A stretch of DNA of 64,000 nt from assembly GCA_947492575.1 (NCBI GenBank), contig CANLNK010000013.1:1-64000 (forward strand), given 5' to 3'. Of the stretch, positions 56,237-64,000 are shown one piece after another. Origin of the DNA: an uncultured Thalassotalea sp. Its GTDB lineage: Bacteria; Pseudomonadota; Gammaproteobacteria; Enterobacterales; Alteromonadaceae. A program made the translations under genes and the position numbers. The notes under the pieces were generated by a model that saw nothing but the letters and a program-made list of their open reading frames with translations, had not been told where the DNA came from and did no database searches. Every line of letters begins with the position of its first letter. Positions within the stretch are counted from its first letter, which is position 1.

Positions 56237-57082
56237 TTAAACCGGTTTACGAAAAATGGTGCGGCCGACATTCTCAAAATATGGCTGAAATGCACCTAAA
56301 CTCTCACTATGCCCCAACATGAGTAAGCCACCTGGCTTTAGCATATTGTAATAACGTTCAAACAAATCAAGCTGTGTTTCTTTGTCAAAATAAATCAATA
56401 CATTACGGCAAAAAATCACATCAAATGGGCCCTTCATAGGCCATTCATGCAACAAATTTAACGTTTTAAACGTAATCAAGTCGCGCGCCGAACTCACTAC
56501 TTTTACCTTTTCCCGATTGTTTCCAGTGCCTTGTTGAAAAAAACGCTTTCTGATTTGCACCGGAATTCCTTCAATTCGCGTTTCATCATAAATGCCAGCT
56601 TTTGCCGTAGCTAACACGTTACTGTCTATATCAGTCGCAAGTATTTTCACATCCCACTGACTCAGTACCGATTTGAAAGCTTCGTAAGTTGTAATCGCTA
56701 AACTATAAGGCTCTTCACCAGTCGAGCTAGCAGAGGACCATATTCGAACGCGTTTTGATGCCTTATTTTGCGTTAACAGCTTGGGAAACTCGTGCGTTTG
56801 CAAATAATCAAAATGATGTTTTTCTCGATAAAAGCTCGTTAAGTTCGTCGTAACTGCATTAATAAAATATGTCTGCTCACGTTCAGGGTGTGTCCGCAAT
56901 ATTTTGCAGTACTCTGTAAAGCTCGATAAGTTGCGCTCTCTGATTACTCGTGATAATCGACGATATAGCATTTCTCGTTTAGACTCGCCAAGTACAATGC
57001 CGGCTGCGTTATAAACATAATCACAAACAAACTTAAAATCTTGGCTACTTAACTGATATGCTTTATCCCTATCGTTTGTCAT
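56237..57082 (-). CDS. cheR: Chemotaxis protein methyltransferase CheR
   Basis: CheR (281 residues) methylates receptor glutamates with SAM. The N-terminal helical domain is followed by the SAM fold (RIWSSASSTGEEPYSLAITTYE, ILATDIDSNVL, DVIFCRNVLIYFD). The beta-subdomain that docks receptor pentapeptides is present (INAVTTNLTSFYRE region and after). The adjacent chemoreceptor ends in WQEF, a plausible docking peptide. It lies 8 bp after that receptor gene. Confidence 0.97.
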   Translation of the reverse strand: MTNDRDKAYQLSSQDFKFVCDYVYNAAGIVLGESKREMLYRRLSRVIRERNLSSFTEYCKILRTHPEREQTYFINAVTTNLTSFYREKHHFDYLQTHEFPKLLTQNKASKRVRIWSSASSTGEEPYSLAITTYEAFKSVLSQWDVKILATDIDSNVLATAKAGIYDETRIEGIPVQIRKRFFQQGTGNNREKVKVVSSARDLITFKTLNLLHEWPMKGPFDVIFCRNVLIYFDKETQLDLFERYYNMLKPGGLLMLGHSESLGAFQPYFENVGRTIFRKPV

Positions 57083-57090
57083 CGACTAGC

Positions 57091-59859
57091 CTAAAACTCT
57101 TGCCACTCATCATCTGACTCAGTTTTCTGTCGAGTCGGTCTCCGTTCTCTAGTTGGCGGTTTAGCCCTAGACACTTTAGTAGTTTGGCTTGGTTTGCTCG
57201 TAGCACTTCTCACCGGTTTTACATCTTTCTCACTGTCATCGCCATTATTAAAGAACTCTACTTGCTGTAACAACAATTGCGCTTGTTCTTCCATTGACTT
57301 ACTTGATGCTGCAGCTTCTTCAACCAGTGCAGCATTTTGCTGGGTCATTTCATCCATTTGGCTAACCGCCGCACTAACCTCTCCAATACCAGCAGACTGT
57401 TCTCTACCTGCACTATCGATGTCATTAATCATCTTACCCACTTCTTCAATGGCACTAACTAATTGTTCAAATGTCTGGCCTGTTTCATCAACGAGTTTCG
57501 TACCTTGACTAACCGCATCAACGCTATCATTGATCAGGCCTTTTATTTCTTTTGCAGCACCAGCCGAGCGCTGTGCTAAGTTGCGTACCTCGGCCGCCAC
57601 AACGGCAAAACCGCGCCCTTGCTCACCCGCTCTCGCCGCTTCAACAGCCGCATTTAACGCAAGTAGATTTGTTTGGAAGGCGATTTCGTCAATAACGCTA
57701 ATAATATCAGCAATTTTCTTACTCGATTTGTTGATATCACTCATGGCCGTTATTGCACTCTTAACCACGTCGCCACCATTGACCGCTTTAGTCACAACAT
57801 TTGCAGAAAGCTTACTAGCTTCTGTCGCATTCTCTGCATTTTGCTGCACTGTACTGGTTAACTCTTCCATTGCTGAAGCGGTTTCTTCCAGGCTAGAAGC
57901 TTGTGATTCTGTACGATGACTTAACTCATTGTTGCCCTCTGCAATCTCTCTAGCCGAGTCAAATACGTTAGTCGAAGCATCGCGTATTTCTTCAACCATG
58001 TTGTTCAAATTATCAATTGAATCGTTCATTGCGTCAGCAAGAGCTAGAAATTCACCATCGTAATCGCCATTCATGGATTGTGTAAGATCGCCATCAGCAA
58101 GGGCCTGAGCAACTTCTATGGCGTCATTAATTGGTTCGATAATTGCGTCCATCAAACTATTTATATTGTCACCAAGGTTTTTCATAAACCCTTCGTAAGT
58201 TGATGTATCAATACGGCGCGTCAACTCGCCTGAAATTGCGGCATTAATAAGCCCTTCAACCTGGCTTTGCGTGTCTTTTTGCTCAGTAAGGTCTAGCCAC
58301 TGCACCGCACTGCCTAAGTGCACGCCTTTTTCATCTCTAAGCGGTATCGCGATTAATTGGAAAGCAAGACCTGCGACAGAAATCTCTGTCGTATAAGGCA
58401 AATTATCTGGATTACCCAATAGGTTCTGCTGATGCGCAGGGTTCTTATGAAATGAATCGAAATTAGTCCCTACTAAGGTATCAATATTAAACGCTGGTAA
58501 AACTGCTTTTAATTCTGTCTCTCTACGCCGCAACATATTCAATACTGAAGGGTTTGCGTAAACGATATTGCCTTTTGTATCAGCCATCATCAGGTTAGTC
58601 GTCATGCCTTCAACTGCAGACATCAAACGCCCTACTTGTACCGCTTTGTCACGAGCATCAGTGACATCCTGCCACTCTAATGCATTACCTATATAGTTAC
58701 CTTGCGCATCATTAATGGCAGTCACATTGAGTTCAAAGGTAAGGTGTTCAATGTGAATATCAGTATTCCACGGCAGATTACTAGGATCAGCCAACAACGC
58801 GCGCTGATGATCAGGGTTTACGTGAAATCCATCGATACACGTACCAATTATTTCTTCTTCATCTGCTTTAAAGCCTGGCCACTTTTTAGCAAAAACAGCT
58901 TCATGCTTTTTCAATAACGTTAGCGTTGCTTGATTGGCATATGTGATATTGAAATCGCGATCGATGAACATACTAGGTGTATTTGATTGGTCTACCGCAC
59001 CTTGTAACTGCACCGCCTGATTTTCTTGATGTCTAGCTTGCGTTACATCTTGCCACTCAAGAGAATTACCGATGTAATTACCATCCGCATCATGAATCGC
59101 CGTTACATTGAGTTCGATTGTTAAATATTCAATTTGAATATCTGTTTTCCATGGTAAATTTGACGCATCCGATAACAACTCTCTTTGATGCTCTGGTCTT
59201 TCGTGAAACACATCGATACATGTGCCTATAACCTTATCCTTATCTGCTTCAAAGCTAGGCCACTTTACTTGAAAGGTTGCTTCATGTTCAGATAATAAAT
59301 CCATCGTCGCTTGATTCACGTAAGTGACGATAAAATCTCTATCGATCATCATAAATGCAGTAGATGATTGGTCCAATGCGCCTTGAAGTCTAACGGCCAA
59401 TTCGTTATCAATAGTGGCTTTTGTATCCATAGTCTTTTTGTTTCCTTTATTTAAAGGTGTGCCCTTTGCGCCTTGTTGAGCCATCGCTGCAATAATTAAC
59501 TTGTTCAATGCCGTCCATGCGCGTTTTACAGTGGCTGTAAAGTCTTTTTCGAGTCCAATTTCCAGAGAAGTTAATAAAGCAGGCCCTACATCTGAAAACT
59601 GCTCAGGAGCCAATCCAATACGCAAATGTTTTGCTAAGTCTTCTACGACAACTTCATCAATTGTCACTAAAGTCTCAACCATCGAATTTAGGTAAGCCAC
59701 CAACTGATCTCTTGCAGCCGACAGCTCGTCACCTAATAAGGCCCGAAGACTTGGGTGTTTATCGCAAAGGTCATCATAAAAAACTTGAGATACTTGAGAT
59801 GCGATCGGCTGCACTTTTTGCCAGCTTTCAATAACTGCAATGTTCTGCTTTGGTGTCAT
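57091..59859 (-). CDS. Soluble globin-PAS3 methyl-accepting chemoreceptor
   Basis: A 922-residue chemoreceptor without membrane helices. Residues 1-130 look like a flavohemoglobin-type globin: FYDDL with Tyr28 (B10 position) and [16 protein letters not shown] with His78 aligning with Hmp KHTSFQIKPEQYNIVG, where that His binds haem. Three PAS repeats follow (about 155-275, 280-400, 405-525), each with FHxxPxHQ (His219, 346, 471) and a late Trp (269, 396, 521), as in the Aer2 haem-PAS. HAMP-like modules (about 530-630) lead to the signalling hairpin ([21 protein letters not shown]). The C-terminus EWQEF resembles a CheR-docking pentapeptide. Confidence 0.85.
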   Translation of the reverse strand: MTPKQNIAVIESWQKVQPIASQVSQVFYDDLCDKHPSLRALLGDELSAARDQLVAYLNSMVETLVTIDEVVVEDLAKHLRIGLAPEQFSDVGPALLTSLEIGLEKDFTATVKRAWTALNKLIIAAMAQQGAKGTPLNKGNKKTMDTKATIDNELAVRLQGALDQSSTAFMMIDRDFIVTYVNQATMDLLSEHEATFQVKWPSFEADKDKVIGTCIDVFHERPEHQRELLSDASNLPWKTDIQIEYLTIELNVTAIHDADGNYIGNSLEWQDVTQARHQENQAVQLQGAVDQSNTPSMFIDRDFNITYANQATLTLLKKHEAVFAKKWPGFKADEEEIIGTCIDGFHVNPDHQRALLADPSNLPWNTDIHIEHLTFELNVTAINDAQGNYIGNALEWQDVTDARDKAVQVGRLMSAVEGMTTNLMMADTKGNIVYANPSVLNMLRRRETELKAVLPAFNIDTLVGTNFDSFHKNPAHQQNLLGNPDNLPYTTEISVAGLAFQLIAIPLRDEKGVHLGSAVQWLDLTEQKDTQSQVEGLINAAISGELTRRIDTSTYEGFMKNLGDNINSLMDAIIEPINDAIEVAQALADGDLTQSMNGDYDGEFLALADAMNDSIDNLNNMVEEIRDASTNVFDSAREIAEGNNELSHRTESQASSLEETASAMEELTSTVQQNAENATEASKLSANVVTKAVNGGDVVKSAITAMSDINKSSKKIADIISVIDEIAFQTNLLALNAAVEAARAGEQGRGFAVVAAEVRNLAQRSAGAAKEIKGLINDSVDAVSQGTKLVDETGQTFEQLVSAIEEVGKMINDIDSAGREQSAGIGEVSAAVSQMDEMTQQNAALVEEAAASSKSMEEQAQLLLQQVEFFNNGDDSEKDVKPVRSATSKPSQTTKVSRAKPPTRERRPTRQKTESDDEWQEF

Positions 59860-59885
59860 GATTTGTAAACCTATTTAGGCTTGTC

Positions 59886-60371
59886 TTAATCGACAAGCAA
59901 CTCAGTTTCTTCTACTTCGTTGTCTACCGTAAAAAGTTCGTTTTGATTCAGTAAATTATTAGTATCAAGCAAAATAATTAATTTGCTTTCAACAGTCGCC
60001 AACCCTTTTAGGAAGCAATTGTCTATTTGATTTCCAAGCGACGGCGAAGGTCGAATGTCACTAGCAGTAAACTTATAAACTTCAGATACCGCATCGACGA
60101 TAATGCCGACAATTGAAGGATTACTTGGGTGCTGGCTTTTCAAAATAATAGTGACCGTCTTATCGTCATACTCCATTGGCTCTTTACCAAACCGTTGTCG
60201 CAAATCAACGATAGGAATAATGACACCACGTAAATTGATCACGCCTTTCAAATAGTCAGGTTTATTGGGTAGTTCTGTTACTCTGCTCAGCACCCTGATT
60301 TCCTGTACGCACAGAATATCAACGCCAAACTCTTCGCCATTAAGTAAAAAAGTTAAATATTCTTGTTCCAT
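59886..60371 (-). CDS. cheW: Chemotaxis coupling protein CheW (second copy)
   Basis: A CheW-type scaffold (161 residues) that joins receptors to CheA: LTFLLNGEEFGVDILCVQEI, NLRGVIIPIVDLRQRFG and IVDAVSEVYKFTASDI. I start at the ATG at 60371, 4 bp after the preceding cheW. The longer frame to 60398 would overlap that gene and adds nine unrelated residues. The tail (TVDNEVEETELLVD) is acidic. Two CheW genes in tandem are usual for this cluster type. Confidence 0.92.
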   Translation of the reverse strand: MEQEYLTFLLNGEEFGVDILCVQEIRVLSRVTELPNKPDYLKGVINLRGVIIPIVDLRQRFGKEPMEYDDKTVTIILKSQHPSNPSIVGIIVDAVSEVYKFTASDIRPSPSLGNQIDNCFLKGLATVESKLIILLDTNNLLNQNELFTVDNEVEETELLVD

Positions 60372-60375
60372 TGTC

Positions 60376-60900
60376 TTACCCCACTTCATGAGGTTCAATT
60401 TGCTGAAGAGCCTCTACATTTAATAATGTCACTACACCTTCACCGACATTAACCAGGCCATTGACAAAATGGTGAGGGATAATACCGCCAAATGCAGGGG
60501 CAGCTTTAATCTCATTTTCTTCGGCATTTAATACGTCTGACACAGCATCGACGACAAAACCTATTGTTCGACTTTGCTCACTTGATTCATATGTCAGTAC
60601 GATAACAACAGTAGTTTCGCTATAAACAGCATCACCGATGCCAAACTTAATGCGAAGATCAATAATGGGAACAATGACACCTCGCATATTAATCACGCCT
60701 TTTACATGCGTTGGAGCATTAGGGATTCTTGTCGGATTTTCCCAACTACGTATCTCTTCAACACATAGAATATCAACAGCATAATGCTCGCTATCGAGTA
60801 CAAAGGTTAAATACTGTTCACCGTTAGTAATGAAGTCGATACCTTCAAGAGAGTACTCACCTTCTACTGGAATCTCTTGCGCTAAAGCTTGAATATCCAT
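60376..60900 (-). CDS. cheW: Chemotaxis coupling protein CheW (first copy)
   Basis: A CheW protein of 174 residues with about 30 extra residues before the core (LTFVLDSEHYAVDILCVEEI). Core motifs are NMRGVIVPIIDLRIKFG and VVDAVSDVLNAEENEI. Its ATG shares one base with the cheA stop (TAATG), so it is coupled to cheA. The two CheW copies differ enough to suggest different receptor or array roles. Confidence 0.94.
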   Translation of the reverse strand: MDIQALAQEIPVEGEYSLEGIDFITNGEQYLTFVLDSEHYAVDILCVEEIRSWENPTRIPNAPTHVKGVINMRGVIVPIIDLRIKFGIGDAVYSETTVVIVLTYESSEQSRTIGFVVDAVSDVLNAEENEIKAAPAFGGIIPHHFVNGLVNVGEGVVTLLNVEALQQIEPHEVG

Positions 60901-63104
60901 TAGTTAAGCGCTCCTTCTAATTGGTAAACATTGCTTCGTTGTCTCTGTTTGTGCTGTGCGATTTCAAGCGCCATTTGAATAATGCCAGGAACGTCTAAGA
61001 TCATAGCAACTGAGCCATCACCGAGTATTGTTGCACCCGATACGCCAGCAACATCTTGATAGTTATCTTTTAAACTTTTGATTACGACCTGCTGCTGAGC
61101 AAGTAGGTCGTCGACCATCAAGCCAACCTTTTGGCCATCAGCTTCGACCACTACAAGCAAAGAATTATCGACGGCCTGGCTTTCAGCCGGAAGGTTAAAC
61201 AATTGAAAAATTGGAATTACAGGGACGTTGTCTTCTCGTAATCGGTAAAGCACCATATCGCCCGATACTTTATTGATAAGTTCGGGTTTCGCTTGAAGTG
61301 ACTCGACAATAGTAATCAGAGGTACCACAAAGACTTCTTCACCTACTCGCACTAACTGACCGTCAAGAATTGCTAGCGTAAGCGGTAAATGTACTTTAAA
61401 TGTGCTACCTTCGCCGGGTGTTGATTCAATTTGAATTCGACCGCCAAGCGACTGAATATTTCGCTTAACTACGTCCATACCAACACCGCGGCCTGAAATA
61501 TCACTCAGCTCTTTCGCAGTAGAAAAGCCAGGCTCAAATATTAGCTCAAACACTTGACTATCAGTTAGCGTTACATTCGGCTCAACCAACCCTTTTTCGA
61601 CGGCTTTGTTAAATACCGCATCGCGATTGATTCCACCACCATCGTCCCGAATTTCAATGACAATACTGCCACCTTGGTGATAAGCATTTAACCAAATAGT
61701 ACCTTTCTCAGATTTGCCAGAAGCAAGTCTCTTCTCAACAGGCTCAATCCCATGATCAACCGCATTGCGCACTAAGTGCACCAACGGGTCGCCAATTTGT
61801 TCCATAACGGTTTTATCAAGCTCAGTGTTTTCACCATTGATAATGAGCTCGATATCTTTGCCTGTTTTCATCGACAAATCATGAATTAATCGAGGAAAAC
61901 GGTTAAAAGCGAAGCTAATCGGCAACATGCGAATACGCATAACGCTTTCTTGTAACTCTTTCGTGTTCTGCAGCAGCTGCTCCAGGCCTGCCGTCAACTT
62001 TTCAACCTTTGATAAATCGAAATCATTGCCTAGTTCTGACAGCATGCTTTGGGTGATGACAAGTTCACCAACAAGATTAATTAAGCTATCAACTTTATCG
62101 ACACCAACGCGAATTGAACCTTGATCGGTTTTTGCTTTCGATTTTGTTGGTGTTTTGGGTGCCTTCGGAGAATTATTATCATCGGTATTGGGCGATATGG
62201 TTGTTACATTGCTCGCTTGGCTATCAGCATTAGTTACCCCAGCAGCGCTGTTAGTTTGGGCTAATTGTACGTTGTCATTAGGCAATAGTTGTTCTGGTGA
62301 TGGTACAGTGTCATCACTTTGCTCATTAGCTTCAGCTGAACCACTCTTTTCATGCTTAGGTTGCTCAAGCTCTTCTTTAGAAATTGTGAGTTCACACTCA
62401 TCTTCTACCCATTCAAATACTTCGCGAATATCTTCTTCTGTTGCATTATCAGAAATGAGTGTAAGCTGCCAATGCATGTAGAGTTCTTCTACATCCATTT
62501 CAATAATGGAAGGCAAGTTGTCCAGCACCGCCGTTGCCGTTAACTCACCAAAGTCTTCGAGCGCGCTAAACAGTAATAGAGGGTCGTTACCGGTTTGCAC
62601 TAAGTGATGTTCAGGTATAAATAGAATATTCCACTTGGTTTTATTTGACGATATTGGATCGTCTGATTCTGACGAACCATTAACATCACTAATTACACTG
62701 TTACCATCAGCAGGCTCATTGCCATTAGCTAAAAGCTCTGATAATTGTGCACTCACCATGATAATTGATGTATCGTCGTACTCACTTTCATTTTGAATCG
62801 CTTCAATCATCAAGCGAATACAATCGACAGAAGCAAGTAATACCTCTTTTTCTTGTGAATTGATTTCACGTCGACCATCACGCATTTCATCTAGTAAGGT
62901 TTCAACCAAATGCGTAAACTCAGTAACGTGACCAAAACCAAAAGTGCCAGCTCCACCTTTAATAGAGTGAGCCGCGCGAAAGATGGCATTGATCATTTCG
63001 CTATCGCCGGCTTCCAGGTTTAACAACCCGGACTCCATAATTTCTAAGCCTTCAAAACTTTCTTCAAGGAAAGTTGGAATAAACTGCGATAGGTCGACGC
63101 TCAT
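60900..63104 (-). CDS. cheA: Chemotaxis histidine kinase CheA
   Basis: CheA (734 residues) is the autokinase of the system. P1 has the phospho-His46 in AAHSIKGGAGTFGFG. Residues about 165-250 form an alpha/beta P2-like domain, followed by a long low-complexity linker (about 250-325). P3 starts near VGVDKVDSLINLVGELVITQ. P4 has HLVRNAVDHGIEP and RDDGGGINRDAVF, and P5 is the CheW-like end. All catalytic parts are intact. It lies 6 bp after cheY. Confidence 0.97.
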   Translation of the reverse strand: MSVDLSQFIPTFLEESFEGLEIMESGLLNLEAGDSEMINAIFRAAHSIKGGAGTFGFGHVTEFTHLVETLLDEMRDGRREINSQEKEVLLASVDCIRLMIEAIQNESEYDDTSIIMVSAQLSELLANGNEPADGNSVISDVNGSSESDDPISSNKTKWNILFIPEHHLVQTGNDPLLLFSALEDFGELTATAVLDNLPSIIEMDVEELYMHWQLTLISDNATEEDIREVFEWVEDECELTISKEELEQPKHEKSGSAEANEQSDDTVPSPEQLLPNDNVQLAQTNSAAGVTNADSQASNVTTISPNTDDNNSPKAPKTPTKSKAKTDQGSIRVGVDKVDSLINLVGELVITQSMLSELGNDFDLSKVEKLTAGLEQLLQNTKELQESVMRIRMLPISFAFNRFPRLIHDLSMKTGKDIELIINGENTELDKTVMEQIGDPLVHLVRNAVDHGIEPVEKRLASGKSEKGTIWLNAYHQGGSIVIEIRDDGGGINRDAVFNKAVEKGLVEPNVTLTDSQVFELIFEPGFSTAKELSDISGRGVGMDVVKRNIQSLGGRIQIESTPGEGSTFKVHLPLTLAILDGQLVRVGEEVFVVPLITIVESLQAKPELINKVSGDMVLYRLREDNVPVIPIFQLFNLPAESQAVDNSLLVVVEADGQKVGLMVDDLLAQQQVVIKSLKDNYQDVAGVSGATILGDGSVAMILDVPGIIQMALEIAQHKQRQRSNVYQLEGALN

Positions 63105-63110
63105 AACTAG

Positions 63111-63473
63111 CTACCTGATAACACGCTTGATGGTTGACAATAATTTGTCAGGATTAAATGGTTTCACTAACCAGCCAGTAGCTCCAGCAGCTTTACCTTT
63201 CATTTTCATATCTGTTGAGCTTTCAGTCGTTAGCATTAAAATTGGCGTAAACTTAAAGCTCGGTAGCTTTCTTAATTCCTGACACAAAGTTATACCGTCC
63301 ATAATCGGCATATTCACGTCTGAAATCACTAAATCAAAACCACCAGCTTGGGCTTTCGATAACCCTTCCTGACCATTCACCGCTTCCACAGTTTGGTAAC
63401 CCGCTCCTTTTAGCGTGAAGCTCACCATGTCACGAATTGAATTTGAATCATCTACAACAAGCACTTTGGCCAT
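63111..63473 (-). CDS. cheY: Chemotaxis response regulator CheY
   Basis: A single receiver domain of 120 residues: acidic pocket VLVVDDSNSIRDM, phosphoacceptor Asp in LVISDVNMPIMDG, switch Thr in LMLTTESS and Lys in WLVKPFNPDKL. In Pseudomonas cluster II type systems the equivalent CheY does not primarily control the flagellar motor. Whether this one does cannot be told from the sequence. Confidence 0.96.
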   Translation of the reverse strand: MAKVLVVDDSNSIRDMVSFTLKGAGYQTVEAVNGQEGLSKAQAGGFDLVISDVNMPIMDGITLCQELRKLPSFKFTPILMLTTESSTDMKMKGKAAGATGWLVKPFNPDKLLSTIKRVIR

Positions 63474-63497
63474 TCTAAAATTCCTTTATTTTTAATT

Positions 63498-63782
63498 TTA
63501 ATTACCTTGCGCATCCAAATACTGCATAACCATAGGTTCTTTCACACCTAGCTTAGCAATGCTCTCTCTTACAACGGGAGATTTGCATTGCCAGTCAATA
63601 GTCTTGTTTGACGATAAAAGATAGTTGAGCGTAACGATAATTAATTGCACACCAATGGTGTCAATTTTGACCACTGCCTCATCACTAATGGAAAAAGTCG
63701 GTTCTTCGGATTGATACGCCAGCAGAGCTTCCTTAAATTCTTCTGCGTTAGCTATTGTTAACTCGGCAGGAAATGTAAACAT
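63498..63782 (-). CDS. STAS-domain protein heading the chemotaxis operon
   Basis: A 94-residue STAS-like protein (FTFPAELTIANAEEFKEALL, then VVKIDTIGVQLIIVTLNYLL). The loop that carries phospho-Ser in anti-sigma antagonists reads Asp41-Thr-Ile-Gly here, so regulation by serine phosphorylation is unlikely. A STAS gene beside cheY occurs in related chemotaxis clusters of Vibrio and Shewanella. Its role is unclear; it may bind CheA or a receptor. It has a good ribosome site (AAGGA) and is first behind the operon promoter. Confidence 0.85.
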   Translation of the reverse strand: MFTFPAELTIANAEEFKEALLAYQSEEPTFSISDEAVVKIDTIGVQLIIVTLNYLLSSNKTIDWQCKSPVVRESIAKLGVKEPMVMQYLDAQGN

Positions 63783-63835
63783 AATTCATCCTTAATTAAG
63801 CGCCCTGACATATACGATTTGCGCAGGCTAATAAA

Positions 63836-63863
63836 AATATAGGTGAAGATAACGCATGGTCAA
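63836..63863 (-). promoter_or_regulatory. sigma70 promoter of the chemotaxis-signalling operon
   Basis: Minus-strand TTGACC (63863-63858, 5 of 6), a 16-bp spacer and TATATT (63841-63836, 5 of 6) give a good vegetative promoter, with transcription starting near 63829 and a leader of about 46 nt. No sigma54 (GG/GC) or sigma28-type element was seen, which argues against flagellar-hierarchy control of this cluster. Confidence 0.65.
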
Positions 63864-64000
63864 GCAGATTGTTGATTTAACAATTATTTTTAACGCTTTG
63901 TTAACAACCCGTTAATTACTCAGTTTATTTAATATTCGCCAAAAGCCCACTCGAGCCTTAACTAGTAGTCAATTCAGCGTTTGAAGAAATATTCTTTTTT

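Noticed and set aside
63783-64000. sigma54 or sigma28 promoter for the chemotaxis operon
   Set aside because: No GG-N10-GC element and no TAAA/GCCGATAA pair found; a sigma70-like promoter is a better fit.
1-64000. CRISPR arrays, insertion sequences, prophage or rRNA
   Set aside because: No regularly spaced repeats, transposase or integrase motifs, phage genes or rRNA sequence seen on either strand.

Overview
The window is chromosomal DNA (roughly 40% GC by eye) from a marine gammaproteobacterium. Gene order and protein character fit the order Alteromonadales, probably near Colwellia/Thalassotalea; this is inferred from conserved blocks, not from a marker gene. The blocks are aspS-ruvCAB-ybgC-tolQRAB-pal-cpoB-tRNA-Lys, cmoAB, gyrA-serC-aroA-cmk-rpsA-ihfB-lapAB-pyrF, and ubiG-gph next to nrdAB-yfaE. 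I see no insertion sequence, prophage, CRISPR array or rRNA.

Layout. 1-5434 (minus): tRNA-Lys and the Tol-Pal envelope operon. 5435-6046: a gene-free gap with a plus-strand terminator that serves no gene, so probably a small RNA. 6047-13367 (minus): ruvB, ruvA (LexA-like box), ruvC, aspS (terminator-like hairpin in its leader) and a diguanylate cyclase with three solute-binding domains. 13469-16729 (plus): cmoA, cmoB and a dNTP triphosphohydrolase. 16774-19006 (minus): a VOC protein and an atypical Ser/Thr kinase. 19007-19455: a second gene-free gap with a textbook PHO box, a correctly placed -10 and a strong terminator on the plus strand, i.e. a candidate phosphate-starvation small RNA. 19456-33051 (minus): comEA-like, pyrF, lapB, lapA, ihfB, rpsA, cmk, aroA, serC, gyrA, interrupted by a plus-strand AraC-regulator/serine-hydrolase pair between pyrF and lapB. 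33345-35255 (minus): Mpo1-like protein and an APC permease. 35346-41129 (plus): ubiG, gph, then nrdA-nrdB-yfaE preceded by two NrdR boxes.

41161-63782 (minus) is the most distinctive part: seventeen genes in one direction with no gap above about 60 bp, behind a good sigma70 promoter at 63836-63863. The first nine form a chemotaxis system resembling the Pseudomonas cluster II / Vibrio cluster III (F7-like) type: STAS, CheY, CheA, CheW, CheW, a soluble chemoreceptor, CheR, CheD, CheB. They run straight into an MCP-like membrane protein, a partner-switching pair (STAS plus receiver-PP2C-ATPase), two receiver-GGDEF proteins, a receiver with a novel output region and two hybrid sensor kinases.

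Three details of this operon deserve attention. The chemoreceptor begins with a flavohemoglobin-type globin domain followed by three PAS repeats that each keep His and Trp residues like those of the Aer2 haem-PAS, so it may be a multi-haem gas sensor. The MCP-like membrane protein carries a motif matching the CheZ active site (FEDLTYQ against FQDLTGQ). Finally, three otherwise unrelated products (CheD, the MCP-like protein and one response regulator) end in the same acidic tail finishing in ELF, which suggests a shared docking site. Together they suggest that gas or redox sensing, CheY-type phosphorelay, c-di-GMP and a sigma-factor partner switch are coupled in one transcription unit.
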